Source of the DNA: Streptosporangium amethystogenes
GTDB taxonomy: Bacteria; Actinomycetota; Actinomycetes; Streptosporangiales; Streptosporangiaceae
NCBI RefSeq assembly: GCF_000721075.1
Contig: NZ_JOEQ01000012.1
Coordinates: forward strand, 62,001-126,000
Length of the DNA stretch: 64,000 nt
Reading direction: 5' to 3'
Shown here piece by piece: positions 26,854 through 36,569 of the stretch. The stretch's first letter is position 1, and each line of letters opens with the position of its first letter. The notes below the pieces were generated by a model. The model did not search any database and had not been told where the DNA came from. It was given only the letters and a program-made list of their open reading frames with translations. A program made the position numbers and the translations under genes.

Positions 26854-27716
26854 GCCGCGGCCCTCCTCGGCCTGGGCTGGCAGCGAGGACAGCTGTAGGA
26901 GGAGCGGTTCATGAACGACTCGCGAACGATCGGGGCACCGCACCGCGGGCAGGGCTCGTCGCGCCTGCCGTAGACCGCCAGGGAACGGTCGAAGTAACCG
27001 CTCTCACCATTGACATTCACGTAAAGACTGTCGAAGGATGTGCCGCCCTCGGCCAGTGCGGCGGACATCACCGCCCTGGCCGCGCCCAGCAACTCGTCGA
27101 TCTTCGGCTTGGTCAGCGTTCCGGTGGGCCGGGTGCCGTGCAACCCGGCCCGCCAGAGAGCCTCGTCGGCGTAGATGTTGCCGACACCGCTGATCAGCGA
27201 CTGGTCCAGCAGTGCGCGCTTGACCTCGGTCTGCCGGGCACGCAGCCGGCGGGCGAACGCCTCGTCGTCGAAATGCCCCTCGAACGGGTCGGCCGCGATG
27301 TGCGCGATCGGCTCGGGCACCACCCGGCCGCCGGCCCGGGTCATGGCGGTCACCAGCACGTGGCCGAAGGTCCGCTGGTCGACGAAGCGCAGCTCCGGGC
27401 CACCGTCGGTGAAGCCGATCCGGACCCGCAGGTGCTTCTCCGGTGCCGTGTCCGGCTCCACGACCAGCAGCTGACCGCTCATCCCGAGGTGCGCCAGGAT
27501 GGCGTCGGGGCCGTCCAGCGGCAGCCAGAGGTACTTACCCCTGCGCTCCGCCGCACCGACGGTGCGGCCCTTCAACCGGGTGGAGAACTCCTCCGCTCCG
27601 GGCAGGTGCCGTCTGATCGCCCTCGGGTGGAGCACCTCGGCGTGGGCGACGACCCTGCCGGAAACCCACCGCTCCAGGCCACGGCGTACCACCTCGACCT
27701 CGGGCAGTTCGGGCAT
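26850..27716 (-). CDS. mutM: Formamidopyrimidine-DNA glycosylase
   Basis: This 288-residue Fpg/MutM enzyme starts [10 protein letters not shown], with Pro2 as the nucleophile and Glu3 after Met removal. [16 protein letters not shown] holds the conserved Lys loop, [14 protein letters not shown] the helix-two-turn-helix, and a C-terminal C4 zinc finger (CPRC and CPRC) follows. It removes 8-oxoguanine and formamidopyrimidines. ATG 27716 follows AAGGAGGGG. The 22-bp gap from rnc and the overlap with acyP show one operon. Confidence 0.97.
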   Translation of the reverse strand: MPELPEVEVVRRGLERWVSGRVVAHAEVLHPRAIRRHLPGAEEFSTRLKGRTVGAAERRGKYLWLPLDGPDAILAHLGMSGQLLVVEPDTAPEKHLRVRIGFTDGGPELRFVDQRTFGHVLVTAMTRAGGRVVPEPIAHIAADPFEGHFDDEAFARRLRARQTEVKRALLDQSLISGVGNIYADEALWRAGLHGTRPTGTLTKPKIDELLGAARAVMSAALAEGGTSFDSLYVNVNGESGYFDRSLAVYGRRDEPCPRCGAPIVRESFMNRSSYSCPRCQPRPRRAAA

Positions 27717-27738
27717 GCACCCCTCCTTGGGCGACGGG

Positions 27739-28470
27739 TCAGCCGGCTTCGCGTCTGTCGCGGTCCTGGCGGATCCTGTTCCAGGCCGCCTCCGCGGCCT
27801 GCTGCTCGGCTTCCTTCTTCGAGCGGCCGGATCCCGAACCGTACCCCTCTCCGCCGACGCGAACGACCGCGGTGAAGGACTTGGCGTGGTCGGGGCCGCT
27901 CTCCTCAACATGGTATTCGGGCACGCCGAGCGACTCGGAGGCGGTGAGCTCCTGCAGGGAGGTCTTCCAGTCGAGCCCGGCGCCGAGCGAGGCGGAGCGG
28001 GTGATGAGGGGATCGAAGAGCAGGTGGACGACACGGAACGCCTCGTCCAGCCCCCTGTTCACGTAGATCGCGCCGATGAGCGCCTCAAGGGTGTCCGCGA
28101 GGATCGAGGACTTGTCGCGCCCCCCGGTACCCTCCTCACCCCGGCCGAGCCGCAGGAAACGGCCGAGGCCCAGCGAGCGGGCCACGTCGGCGAGGGCGCG
28201 CATGTTCACCACCGCGGCCCTGAGCTTGGCCAGCTGCCCCTCGGGCAGGTCGGGGTGGTTGCGGTAGAGGGTGTCGGTGACGACCAGGCCCAGCACCGAG
28301 TCGCCCAGGAACTCCAGGCGTTCGTTGGTCGGCAGGCCGCCGTTCTCGTACGCGTAGGAGCGGTGCGTCAGCGCACGCTCCAGGATGGCGACGTCCAGAC
28401 GCACCGACAGCAGGCGCTCAAGCTCGTCCTTGACGAACTCGACGGCGACCGGTTTGACACTCGTACCCAC
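27739..28470 (-). CDS. rnc: Ribonuclease III
   Basis: The protein has 243 residues. The catalytic domain has [16 protein letters not shown] (metal-binding Glu/Asp) and [15 protein letters not shown]-terminal double-stranded RNA-binding domain follows ([31 protein letters not shown]). It processes rRNA precursors and double-stranded RNA. GTG 28470 is chosen because AGGAGAA precedes it; GTG at 28485 would add five residues without a comparable ribosome-binding sequence. It is followed closely by mutM. Confidence 0.95.
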   Translation of the reverse strand: MGTSVKPVAVEFVKDELERLLSVRLDVAILERALTHRSYAYENGGLPTNERLEFLGDSVLGLVVTDTLYRNHPDLPEGQLAKLRAAVVNMRALADVARSLGLGRFLRLGRGEEGTGGRDKSSILADTLEALIGAIYVNRGLDEAFRVVHLLFDPLITRSASLGAGLDWKTSLQELTASESLGVPEYHVEESGPDHAKSFTAVVRVGGEGYGSGSGRSKKEAEQQAAEAAWNRIRQDRDRREAG

Positions 28471-28681
28471 GACTTCTCCTCGCACGCTCTCTCGTCGAAA
28501 TGTGCGATGGCGAAGAAACGAGAGATGCCCGAAGACGTGGTGGGCGCCGGGAGGGCACGCGTTCTACCGCGAACCCCGGCGTCCACCACAACCGCGGGCG
28601 GACCGCCATCGCAGGGTGGGCGGACGATGACGCCGACCGGGCCGGAAAGGACCCGGCCGGCATCCGTCTGTCAGACTGCGA

Positions 28682-28861
28682 TCAGGCGGAGGGCTCGATC
28701 ACCTGACGGCGGTTGTAGGTGCCGCAGGTCGGGCACGCCACGTGCGGACGCTTCGGCGAGCGGCACTGGGGGCAGCTCACGAGCGAAACCGCGGCGGCCT
28801 TCCACTGCGACCTGCGGGAGCGAGTGTTGCTCCGCGACATCTTGCGCTTGGGGACAGCCAC
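28682..28861 (-). CDS. rpmF: 50S ribosomal protein L32
   Basis: This 59-residue protein begins [20 protein letters not shown] from a GTG at 28861. It contains two CxxC pairs (CPQC and CPTC), the zinc-ribbon form of L32. Size and sequence are typical. The gene starts 1 bp after the DUF177 stop, the usual yceD-rpmF pair. Confidence 0.96.
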   Translation of the reverse strand: MAVPKRKMSRSNTRSRRSQWKAAAVSLVSCPQCRSPKRPHVACPTCGTYNRRQVIEPSA

Positions 28862-28862
28862 G

Positions 28863-29417
28863 TCAGCTCTCCTGATCGTTGTTATGTTCCGGAATCAGAC
28901 CTTGCAGCTTCGCCCAGCGGGCGTCGACCACCTCGTGGCCGTGGTCAGGCTCGGCATCTGCCAGCCTGACCCCGCACTGCACGCAGAGTCCGGTGCAGTC
29001 CTCACCGCAGACCGGGCTCAACGGCAGTGTGAGCACCACCGCGTCGCGAAACGCGGGTTCGAGGTCGAGAAGTTCACCGGCGAGAAGCGAGTCACCCTCG
29101 GCAGCATCCTCTGCCGAGTAGAAGAACAGCTCCTGGAAGCCCACCTCGGCTTGCGAGATGACCGGCTCCAGGCAGCGTGCGCACTCCCCCCGCAGCGGGG
29201 TTTGCGCAGTGCCCGTGACGAGCACACCCTCCATGACCGCCTCAAGCCGGATGTCCAGCTCGACTTCGGCGTCCTTGGGAACGCCGATCATGTCGACGCC
29301 GATGTCCGCCGGTGCCGGGAGAACGAGGTCCATCCGCCGCATCGACCCTGGTCGTCGCCCCAGGTCATGGGTCGAGATCACCCATGGGGCTCGGGGGTCA
29401 AGGTTGGGATGAGTCAT
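28863..29417 (-). CDS. DUF177 (YceD) family protein, rRNA accumulation
   Basis: This 184-residue protein of the YceD/DUF177 family has CARCLEPV, then [13 protein letters not shown] near the C-terminus with the family's Cys pattern, suggesting a metal site. In bacteria and plastids the family is linked to 23S rRNA accumulation and is typically encoded just before rpmF, as here. ATG 29417 follows GAGAGTGA and is preferred over ATG 29435, which lacks a ribosome-binding sequence. Confidence 0.92.
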   Translation of the reverse strand: MTHPNLDPRAPWVISTHDLGRRPGSMRRMDLVLPAPADIGVDMIGVPKDAEVELDIRLEAVMEGVLVTGTAQTPLRGECARCLEPVISQAEVGFQELFFYSAEDAAEGDSLLAGELLDLEPAFRDAVVLTLPLSPVCGEDCTGLCVQCGVRLADAEPDHGHEVVDARWAKLQGLIPEHNNDQES

Positions 29418-29483
29418 TTCACTCTCATTAGGCATGGCGCATCATCGCCATCGTGCAAGGCCGAAACAAGAGAATAGCAGGGA

Positions 29484-29960
29484 CTAGCCCCTGAGCCGTT
29501 CGACCAGGAGTTCCTGGACAAGATCGGGAACTAGCCCGGCCACGCTCCCACCATACTTGACGATCTCCTTGATGCGGCTGGAGGACAGGAAGGAGACCTC
29601 GGGCCCGGTGGCCATGAACAGGGTCTCCACCCCGGACATCCGGTAGTTGAGCTGCGCCATCTGGAGCTCGTAGTCGAAGTCGCTGATCGCGCGCAGGCCC
29701 TTCACGATGGCGGGGATCTCCTGCTGCCTGCAGTAGTCGACCAGGAGGCCGTGGAACTTGTCCACGCGGACGTTCCCGTACTCCTTGGTGACCGTCTGGA
29801 GAGTCTGGATACGTTCGTCCACCGTGAAGAGGCTCTTCTTCTCGATGTTGATCAGTACGGCCACGACGACCTCGTCGTACTGCCGGGAAGCCCGGCCGAT
29901 GATGTCCAGATGACCGTTCGTGACGGGATCGAAGGATCCCGGACAGACAACGCGACGCAA
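29484..29960 (-). CDS. coaD: Phosphopantetheine adenylyltransferase
   Basis: This 158-residue CoaD has the nucleotidyltransferase motif PGSFDPVTNGH (residues 7-17). Others are KGLRAISDFDYELQMAQLN and the C-terminal SFLSSSRIKEI, the ISSS/T-type ATP-binding motif. It makes dephospho-CoA from phosphopantetheine and ATP. The start is TTG 29960 after CAGGGAG; the frame is open far upstream but family alignment and length fix this start. It lies 16 bp after rsmD. Confidence 0.96.
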   Translation of the reverse strand: MRRVVCPGSFDPVTNGHLDIIGRASRQYDEVVVAVLINIEKKSLFTVDERIQTLQTVTKEYGNVRVDKFHGLLVDYCRQQEIPAIVKGLRAISDFDYELQMAQLNYRMSGVETLFMATGPEVSFLSSSRIKEIVKYGGSVAGLVPDLVQELLVERLRG

Positions 29961-29976
29961 GGTGGACTCCCTGCTC

Positions 29977-30555
29977 TTAAGGATTCCCGGCGGCGCGACC
30001 GTACCAAACGGCCGCTTCACCGTAACGACGGACCCTCTCCTCTTCGTACCCCACCGGCCAGCGGAGGTCCCCTCCCCGGCTCTCCCTTTCCACCGCGACG
30101 AGCGCGTCCTCGGCCAGCCAGCCTCGGTCGCGCAGCAGTTCGAGCACCGTCCCCACCTCCTCGTCGCCCAGCGCGTACGGCGGGTCGGCGAGGACGAGGT
30201 GGTACGGCTCCCCGGTGTCCCCGACACCCCTGGCCAGCAGCCGCTCGACCCTGTCGGCGGCGACCTCGACCCCGGACAGCCCCAGCGCGGTGACGTTCTG
30301 CCTGATCGTCCGGATCGCCCTGGCGTCCGACTCCACCAGGAGCACCCGGGCGGCCCCCCGGGAGAGCGCCTCAAGCCCGAGCGCGCCCGAGCCCGCGTAG
30401 AGGTCGAGCACCCGGCACCCCTCCAGCGGGCCGATCAGCGACCCCACCGTGGAGAAGATCCCCTCCCTGGCCCTGTCGCTCGTGGGGCGGGTCCCCCGCC
30501 CCGGCGGCACTGCCAGCCGCCGTCCCCCTGCGCTTCCCGCGATGACTCGGCTCAC
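29977..30555 (-). CDS. rsmD: 16S rRNA (guanine-966-N2)-methyltransferase
   Basis: This 192-residue enzyme has SAM-binding motif LDLYAGSGALGLEALSRGA, acidic motif VLLVESD and catalytic DPPY. The N-terminus (VIAGSAGGRRLAVP, RPTSDRAREGIFS) is typical of RsmD. It methylates 16S rRNA during 30S assembly. The GTG start at 30555 gives normal length. It is the first gene of the rsmD-coaD pair. Confidence 0.95.
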   Translation of the reverse strand: MSRVIAGSAGGRRLAVPPGRGTRPTSDRAREGIFSTVGSLIGPLEGCRVLDLYAGSGALGLEALSRGAARVLLVESDARAIRTIRQNVTALGLSGVEVAADRVERLLARGVGDTGEPYHLVLADPPYALGDEEVGTVLELLRDRGWLAEDALVAVERESRGGDLRWPVGYEEERVRRYGEAAVWYGRAAGNP

Positions 30556-31018
30556 CCGGACATCCTCTCAGTGCCGCCGCCCGATGCCGTCGGCCACCGC
30601 CCGTCCCCGTCCCCGTCACCGGTTCCGACACCGGTCCCCGGAGGCACCCAGGTCCGCCGGACGCAGCACGGCGTGTCGCGACGCATCACATAACCGCAGG
30701 TCAAAAGGGTCCTGCTAGGTGATCTAGGTCAAGAGTGGGCAAGGAGTGGCGACGAAAGCGTAAGGGTCGTTCCGTCAGGTGCCGGTCCCTTGCATGATGA
30801 TTCCTGCGGCCTCCAAGTGACCCAGGGGGAGGCCGACCGGCGTGATCGTGAGCCCTTCCGCACGCCGGTGCTCTCGGCACCTGACCCGGGAGTGGGCCCA
30901 GGCGGGGACGGCATTCGGGGGGAGGCCGTCCCCGCAGTTGGGCCCGGCGCATCCGCCGGCCAGGGCCGCGAGACCCCGCGGGGCCACCGCCCCGACGGGC
31001 ATCGCCTCCGCCGGTCGT
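30556..31018. other. 463-bp intergenic region between recG and rsmD
   Basis: I see no supported gene here. The region holds the long stem-loop at 30894-30945 (listed separately) and two copies of AGGTCAARAG (about 30698 and 30726). It probably contains the rsmD promoter. Minus-strand ORFs here lack ribosome-binding sites and domains. Confidence 0.6.
30894..30945. terminator. Two-tier stem-loop downstream of recG
   Basis: An outer stem GGGCCCA (30894-30900) with TGGGCCC (30939-30945) encloses an inner 10-bp stem CGGGGACGGC (30903-30912) with GCCGTCCCCG (30925-30934). It begins about 75 bp past the recG stop. It is probably a factor-independent or processing hairpin for the recG transcript. 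Confidence 0.55.
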
Positions 31019-33190
31019 TCAGGTCTTCTCCAGGTACTCGGCGCGCTCGTCCGCCAGGAGCCTGTCGATCTCCGCGCGGAGCACGGGGTGCCCCGCCAGT
31101 TCGGGGTCGGCCTCCAGCATCGCCTCGGCGTCCAGGCGCGCGGCGTGGATGACGTCCTCGTCGCGGAGGAGCCTGAGCATCTTCAGCGACGACCTGCGCC
31201 CCGACTGGGCCACCCCGAGCACATCACCCTCCCTGCGCTGTTCCAGGTCGACACGGGACAGCTCAAAGCCGTCCAGGGTGGCCGCCACGGCGTCGAGCCG
31301 CGCCCTGGCGGGCGTGCCGCTGGGGGAGTCGGTCACCAGCAGGCAGAGACCGGGCAGCCCGCCGCGGCCGACCCGGCCGCGGAGCTGGTGGAGCTGCGAG
31401 ACGCCGAACCTGTCGGCGTCCATGATGACCATGACCGAGGAGTTGGGGACGTCCACGCCGACCTCGATGACCGTGGTCGCCACCAGCACGTCGATCTCTC
31501 CCCTGGTGAACGCCTTCATCACCGCGTCCTTCTCCTCGGGAGGGAGCTTGCCGTGGAGCACCTCCGTGCGGAGCCCCAGCAGCGGCCCCCGCGAGAGCGT
31601 CTCGGCCACGTCGAGCACCGCCAGCGGCGGCCTGCGCTCGTCGTCGGTCTTCGACATGTCGCCCTCGTCGCCCTCCAGGTCGCCGATGCGCGGGCACACG
31701 ACGTAGGCCTGGCGGCCCAGCCCGATCTCCTCGCGCAGCCGGGTCCAGGCGCGGTCGAGGAAGTGCGGCTTCTCCGCGGCGGGAACCACGTGCGTGGTGA
31801 TCGGGGCACGCCCGGAGGGCAGCTGGGAGAGCGTGGAGACCGTGAGGTCGCCGAATACCGTCATGGCGACCGTGCGGGGGATGGGGGTGGCGGTCATGAC
31901 CAGCACGTGCGGGCGACCGTCCCCGGCCTTCTCGCGAAGCGCGTCGCGCTGCTCGACGCCGAACCTGTGCTGCTCGTCGACCACGACCAGGCCGAGATCG
32001 GCGAACTGGACCCGTTCCTGCAGGACCGCGTGGGTGCCGACGACGATGCCCGCCGTGCCCGAGGCCGCGTCGAGCATGGCCGAGCGGCGGGCCGCGGCGC
32101 CCAGCGAGCCGGTCAGCAGGGCGACCGCGGTGCCGCCGAACATGCCACCGGTGGCCAGGTCGCCGAGCATGGCCGAGATCGACCGGTGATGCTGCTGGGC
32201 GAGCACCTCGGTGGGCGCCAGCAGCACGGCCTGCCCCCCGGCGTCGACCACCTGGAGCATCGCGCGCAGCGCGACGACGGTCTTGCCCGCCCCGACCTCG
32301 CCCTGGAGCAGCCGGTGCATGGGGTGGGCCATGGCCAGATCGGCCGCGACCTCCTCGCCCACCTCGCGCTGCCCCTCGGTCAGCTCGAACGGCAGCCGCT
32401 TGTCGAAGTCGGCGAGCAGCCCGTCGGGGATCGCGGGCCTGGGGGTGGCGGGCCAGGAGGCCGCGGCCATCCGGCGCTGCAACAGCACCGCCTGAAGCAG
32501 GAACGCCTCGTCGAACCTGAGCCGCTTGCGCGCCCTGGCCACGTCGGCGTGGTCGCGCGGCCGGTGGACGGCCAGCAGCGCGTCCGACAGACCTGGGAGC
32601 CGGTGCCGGGCGCGCAACTCCTCGGGAAGCGGGTCGTCGAGCTCGCCCATCGTGTCGAGGACGACACCCAGCGCCCTGCGGATGGCCCAGGGCGTCACGT
32701 CCTTGCCCGCCGGGTAGATCGGCACGAGCGCGGCGGCGAACTCCTCGGCCCCCGCCTCGCTCTCCTCGATCATCTCGAACTCGGGGTGGGAGAGCTGCCA
32801 CTTGCGCTTCTCGCCCTGGCCGAAGGCGCCGACCTTCCCGGCGAACATGCCGCGACTGCCCGGCCGCAGCCGCGTCTCCGCGATGTGGGACGCCTTCCCG
32901 AAGAACGACAGGTAGATCTTGCTGCGGCGGGCGTCGACGACCTCGACCTCCAGCCAGGTGCCGCCCTTGTTCCGCATCGGCCTGCGCATCGCCCTGGTGA
33001 CCTCGCCCACCACCGTGACGTGCTCGTCGACCCGCAGGTCGTCGAGGTCGGTCAGCTCACCCCGCTCGGCGTAGCGCCGCGGATAGTGCCGCAACAGGTC
33101 GCCTACGGTGCGCAGGTCGAGAACGCTCTCCAGCAACTTGGCGGTTTTGGGGTCCAGCGCCTTCGCCAGCGGCTCGTCGAAGCTCGTCAC
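31019..33190 (-). CDS. recG: ATP-dependent DNA helicase RecG
   Basis: The protein has 723 residues. An N-terminal wedge/OB domain (about 50-150) leads into a superfamily 2 helicase core: Walker A GEVGAGKT at 297-304, DEQH, TATPIPRT, and C-terminal motifs ATTVIEVGVDVPN and QLHQLRGRVGRGG. The RecG-specific C-terminal region follows. It remodels stalled forks and Holliday junctions. It starts at GTG 33190. It follows the DAK2 gene after 135 bp with no strong signal between them. Confidence 0.97.
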   Translation of the reverse strand: MTSFDEPLAKALDPKTAKLLESVLDLRTVGDLLRHYPRRYAERGELTDLDDLRVDEHVTVVGEVTRAMRRPMRNKGGTWLEVEVVDARRSKIYLSFFGKASHIAETRLRPGSRGMFAGKVGAFGQGEKRKWQLSHPEFEMIEESEAGAEEFAAALVPIYPAGKDVTPWAIRRALGVVLDTMGELDDPLPEELRARHRLPGLSDALLAVHRPRDHADVARARKRLRFDEAFLLQAVLLQRRMAAASWPATPRPAIPDGLLADFDKRLPFELTEGQREVGEEVAADLAMAHPMHRLLQGEVGAGKTVVALRAMLQVVDAGGQAVLLAPTEVLAQQHHRSISAMLGDLATGGMFGGTAVALLTGSLGAAARRSAMLDAASGTAGIVVGTHAVLQERVQFADLGLVVVDEQHRFGVEQRDALREKAGDGRPHVLVMTATPIPRTVAMTVFGDLTVSTLSQLPSGRAPITTHVVPAAEKPHFLDRAWTRLREEIGLGRQAYVVCPRIGDLEGDEGDMSKTDDERRPPLAVLDVAETLSRGPLLGLRTEVLHGKLPPEEKDAVMKAFTRGEIDVLVATTVIEVGVDVPNSSVMVIMDADRFGVSQLHQLRGRVGRGGLPGLCLLVTDSPSGTPARARLDAVAATLDGFELSRVDLEQRREGDVLGVAQSGRRSSLKMLRLLRDEDVIHAARLDAEAMLEADPELAGHPVLRAEIDRLLADERAEYLEKT

Positions 33191-33325
33191 CCCAGCTTTC
33201 TACCGTGTGCGGGAGACAGAAATCGCCCGGCCCGGCCCACGGAACGGTTCACGCGCGTCGCCCGCGAACGTCACCGGCAGGCGCGCCTGACGCCGGGCCT
33301 CGCGACGCCCTCGTCCGGCACCGGC

Positions 33326-34903
33326 TCATTCGACGCCGATGAGCAGCGGGTAGCCGCCCTGGCCGCCCTCGTACAGCACCACCTCGATGTCCGGCCTGGT
33401 CTCGGCCAGATGGTCCAGCACCGCGCGGGCGAGCCCCTCGGGGGCGTTGACGCCCTCCAGGACGGTCACCAGCTCGCTGCTGGAGGACACCATGCGGCCC
33501 ACGACCTCCAGGGCGGTGGCTCCGAGATCCCTGCCGATCAGCGCGGCGTCCCCGTCGACCACCCCCAGGACGTCACCGGGCCCGGCCAGGCCCGCGCTCG
33601 TCATGACCTCGCGGTCGGCCACCCAGACGTGCCCGTGGCGGGTGTGCGCGGCGGCCTCGGTCATGGCCACCACGTCGTCGTCGAAGCGGCGCAGCGGATC
33701 GTGCACGGCCAGCGCCGACAGGCCCTGCACCGAGGCCCTGGTCGGGAGTACGCCGACCACCAGGCCCTCCTCCCTGGCCACCTCCGCGGCGGCGGCGGCG
33801 ACCTCACGCGTCCCGCTGTCGTTGGGCAGGACCACGACCTCCGAGCCGGCCTCGCGGATGGCGGCGAGCACCGCCGCCAGCGGCGGGCTGGAGCCCGGCT
33901 CGCGGCGGACGACCACGGCCCCCGACTCCTCGAACAGCGCGGCCAGCGCGGGTCCCGCCGCCACGGCCACCACTCCCCTGCCCCGCGCGGCCGGGTGGGT
34001 CCTGCCCGCGCCGACCAGATACGTCACCCTGATCCGGTGGGGCCGCCCCAGCCGGACCGCCGCCTCGATCGCCGCGCCCGCATCGTCCACGTGGACGTGC
34101 ACGTTCCACAGGTCGTCCCCACCCACGATCACCAGCGACTCACCGAGCGCGTCGAGTTCCGCACGGAGCGCCGCGACCTGTGCCGCTCCGGCCTCCAGGA
34201 GGTACATGACCTCGTAGCCGGGCCCGTCCGCGCTCTCCCCCGCGACCTCCGCGCCGATCCGGTGGGCCGGGGCGGGGATGTCCACCCGCTCGGTGTAGGA
34301 GTCGGTGACGATCGCGGCGAGGCTCTCCAGAATGATCGCCCACCCCGCGCCGCCCGCGTCGACCACCCCGTTGCGGGCCAGCACGTCGAGCTGCCCGGAG
34401 GTACGGCGGAGCGCGGAGCGCGCCTCCTCGGCCGCCCTTCTCGCGATCGAGACGAGATCTCCCCGGCCGTCGCGCACCGCCGCGGCCACCGCGGCCAGGA
34501 CGCTCAGGATCGTGCCCTCGACCGGTCTGGCCACCGCGGCACGGGCCAGTTCGGCGGCTCTGACCAGGCCACGGCAGAGGTCAGTGCCACGCCCCTCGGC
34601 CTCCCTGAACACCTCGGCGAGGCCGCGTAGCGCCTGGCTGACGATCACCCCGGAGTTGCCCCGCGCGCCGAGCAGCGCTCCCTGCGCGAGCGCCTGCCAG
34701 GTGGCCGCCGTCCCCGCGTCGGCGGGCAGCCCGTCGAGCGCCTCGGCCGCGGAGAGCATGGTCAGGTGCAGGTTGGTACCGGTGTCGCCGTCGGGCACCG
34801 GGAAGACGTTGAGCGCGTCGATCTCCTCGCGTGCCTTCCCCAGCGTCTCCGCGGCCAGCCGCGACCACCTCCGCACCGAGGGCGGGTCGAGAACCTGCAG
34901 CAT
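33326..34903 (-). CDS. DAK2/DhaL-domain kinase (FakA/YloV-like)
   Basis: This 525-residue protein has an N-terminal DhaL (DAK2) domain with ALNVFPVPDGDTGTNLHLTM (the Mg-ATP-binding Asp cluster) and LLGARGNSGVI, then a FakA-type C-terminal domain with NVHVHVDD. By homology it phosphorylates fatty acids bound to a FakB/DegV partner; no DegV gene is in the window. ATG 34903 has GGAGGG upstream. The rpmB - DAK2 - recG order is conserved across actinobacteria and firmicutes. Confidence 0.9.
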   Translation of the reverse strand: MLQVLDPPSVRRWSRLAAETLGKAREEIDALNVFPVPDGDTGTNLHLTMLSAAEALDGLPADAGTAATWQALAQGALLGARGNSGVIVSQALRGLAEVFREAEGRGTDLCRGLVRAAELARAAVARPVEGTILSVLAAVAAAVRDGRGDLVSIARRAAEEARSALRRTSGQLDVLARNGVVDAGGAGWAIILESLAAIVTDSYTERVDIPAPAHRIGAEVAGESADGPGYEVMYLLEAGAAQVAALRAELDALGESLVIVGGDDLWNVHVHVDDAGAAIEAAVRLGRPHRIRVTYLVGAGRTHPAARGRGVVAVAAGPALAALFEESGAVVVRREPGSSPPLAAVLAAIREAGSEVVVLPNDSGTREVAAAAAEVAREEGLVVGVLPTRASVQGLSALAVHDPLRRFDDDVVAMTEAAAHTRHGHVWVADREVMTSAGLAGPGDVLGVVDGDAALIGRDLGATALEVVGRMVSSSSELVTVLEGVNAPEGLARAVLDHLAETRPDIEVVLYEGGQGGYPLLIGVE

Positions 34904-35242
34904 TCCTGCCCTCCTGCTCCTGCTCACCGGTCTTCCCTGACAGGTTCCGGCCCCGCGACCGGCACACCCTCCCCGTCCGCACAGCCCGTTCGGCCCCGAT
35001 CTCACCGGCCGATCTCACCGGCCGATCGCCGCCCGCCGGGCGCGACCCGCCATGGCGTGTCCCAGGATGCGCTACGGTTGCCTCCGGAGATTATCCCCGT
35101 TCGACCGTTCACGGCGGCTCACGTTCGCCTGTAGGGCCGAACATCGGGTATCCTCGTGTGGCCAGCCGGTCGTCCCGGCATGCCCGATGACCGCCCGCCA
35201 GTGCGGCGGATCGAGCCTCTCGACTGATCTAAGGAGCGAACC
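34904..35242. other. 339-bp divergent control region of DAK2 and rpmB
   Basis: No gene is supported here. The region between the divergent genes contains a -10-like TATCCT at 35149-35154 for rpmB and the rpmB leader. I found no recognisable zinc (Zur) operator, although the L28 encoded here is the Cys-containing form. Confidence 0.5.
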
Positions 35243-35428
35243 GTGGCTTCCGTCTGCGACGTTTGCGCTAAGAAGCCGACCTTCGGCAACAACGTCTCCC
35301 ACTCGCACCGCCGCACCCGCCGCCGCTGGAACCCGAACATCCAGCCCGTGCGCGCAGTGGTGAACGGCACGCCGAAGCGGCTGAACGTTTGCACCTCCTG
35401 CATCAAGGCCGGCAAGGTCACCCGCTAG
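35243..35428 (+). CDS. rpmB: 50S ribosomal protein L28
   Basis: This 61-residue L28 has [20 protein letters not shown], with CxxC pairs CDVC and CTSC, the zinc-binding (C+) form. [13 protein letters not shown] is typical. GTG 35243 follows AAGGAGCGAACC. It is followed by a strong hairpin terminator and faces thiD. Confidence 0.97.
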   Translation: MASVCDVCAKKPTFGNNVSHSHRRTRRRWNPNIQPVRAVVNGTPKRLNVCTSCIKAGKVTR

Positions 35429-35438
35429 TCGGACTTCC

Positions 35439-35477
35439 GCGAAGCCCGCCGCCCCTCGACGGGGTGGCGGGCTTCGC
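35439..35477 (+). terminator. rpmB terminator hairpin
   Basis: GCGAAGCCCGCC (35439-35450) pairs perfectly with GGCGGGCTTCGC (35466-35477), with an inner CCCC/GGGG pairing in the loop. It lies 10 bp after the rpmB stop. Confidence 0.8.
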
Positions 35478-35494
35478 CGTTCCCAACGGGTTTC

Positions 35495-35529
35495 ACCGCC
35501 CGAGGCGGGCCGGCTCCGCCTCGGGCGGT
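35495..35529 (-). terminator. thiD terminator hairpin
   Basis: A perfect 14-bp stem (ACCGCCCGAGGCGG with CCGCCTCGGGCGGT) and a 7-base loop lie 35 bp past the thiD stop on the minus strand, next to the rpmB terminator. A T-poor tail is usual in this genome. Confidence 0.7.
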
Positions 35530-35564
35530 ACGGCTCTGCCGCGTTCGAAGTGGGTTTTCCGCGT

Positions 35565-36365
35565 TCAGCGGGCGCGCAGGCGCCAGGCGTGGTCCACCGG
35601 GCCGATGCCGGCCCCCAGGGGGAAGCCGTGCTCGATCGCGCCGGTGACGTACGCCTTCGCCTTCTCCACAGCGACGGGGACGTCCTCGCCGAGGGCCAGG
35701 TAGGAGGCTATCGCGGAGGCCAGGGTGCAGCCCGTGCCGTGGGTGTGCCGGTTGTCGTGGCGCTCCGCGGTGAAGCGGAACTCGCGCGTGCCGTCGGTCA
35801 GCAGATCGACGGGAGCCCCTGGAAGGTGGCCGCCCTTGATGAGCGCCCACTCGGGCCCGAGTGCCAGGACCGCGTCGGCGGCCCGGCGCAGGTCTGCTTC
35901 GTCGGTGACCTTCACTCCGGTGAGCTGGAGAACCTCCCACAGGTTGGGGGTGACCACCGTGGCCGTGCGCAGCAGGCTCGACCTGACCGTCTCCACGGCC
36001 TCCGGGGCGAGGAGCGTGTCACCGTGCTTGGAGACTCCCACCGGATCCACCACGACGGGCACATCCAGCCCTGCCAGCACCTCGGCGACCGTCTCCACCA
36101 GTACGGGCGAGGCGAGCATGCCGGTCTTGACCGCCTGGGCACCGATGTCACCGAGCACCGAGTCGAGCTGGGCGCGGACCGCCTCCGGGGGAAGCTCCCA
36201 GTAGCCCTGTACGCCCACCGAGTTCTGTGCGGTCACCGCGGCGATCACGCTCATGCCGTGGACGCCGAGGGCCAGCATGGTCTTCAGGTCGGCCTGGATG
36301 CCCGCACCGCCTCCGGAGTCGGAACCGGCGACGGTCAGCACGCGAGGGGGAGCCAGAACGGTCAT
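35565..36365 (-). CDS. thiD: Hydroxymethylpyrimidine/phosphomethylpyrimidine kinase
   Basis: This 266-residue ribokinase-fold protein has the N-terminal motif [20 protein letters not shown] and the anion-hole/catalytic motif [15 protein letters not shown]. It phosphorylates HMP and HMP-P for thiamine synthesis. ATG 36365 follows GGATGGGGG; longer in-frame starts lack family support. thiL lies 1.3 kb upstream, so two thiamine genes flank the membrane-anchored protein. Confidence 0.95.
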   Translation of the reverse strand: MTVLAPPRVLTVAGSDSGGGAGIQADLKTMLALGVHGMSVIAAVTAQNSVGVQGYWELPPEAVRAQLDSVLGDIGAQAVKTGMLASPVLVETVAEVLAGLDVPVVVDPVGVSKHGDTLLAPEAVETVRSSLLRTATVVTPNLWEVLQLTGVKVTDEADLRRAADAVLALGPEWALIKGGHLPGAPVDLLTDGTREFRFTAERHDNRHTHGTGCTLASAIASYLALGEDVPVAVEKAKAYVTGAIEHGFPLGAGIGPVDHAWRLRAR

Positions 36366-36569
36366 GCCCCCATCCAACCAGCCCCACGCCGACCGGCTGA
36401 GCACACCCCGTCCACTCCCCGCCACACCTTGGCCGCGTAGAGCCGCGGTGGCACCGACTTGGGCGACCGAGGGCCGACCGGACCACAGACCCGAACCACT
36501 GGCCGGAAGCACTGGCCGGAAGCACTGGCCGGATCGGGCGACGGCGCCGGCCCGGTCTGGGACGCCGGG

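Noticed and set aside
30775..31002. 75-codon minus-strand ORF after recG
   Set aside because: No convincing ribosome-binding site or family; it spans the stem-loop and the presumed promoter region.
30842..34630. Very long plus-strand open frame opposite recG and the DAK2 gene
   Set aside because: It is a GC-skew shadow; both minus-strand genes have complete motifs and correct starts.
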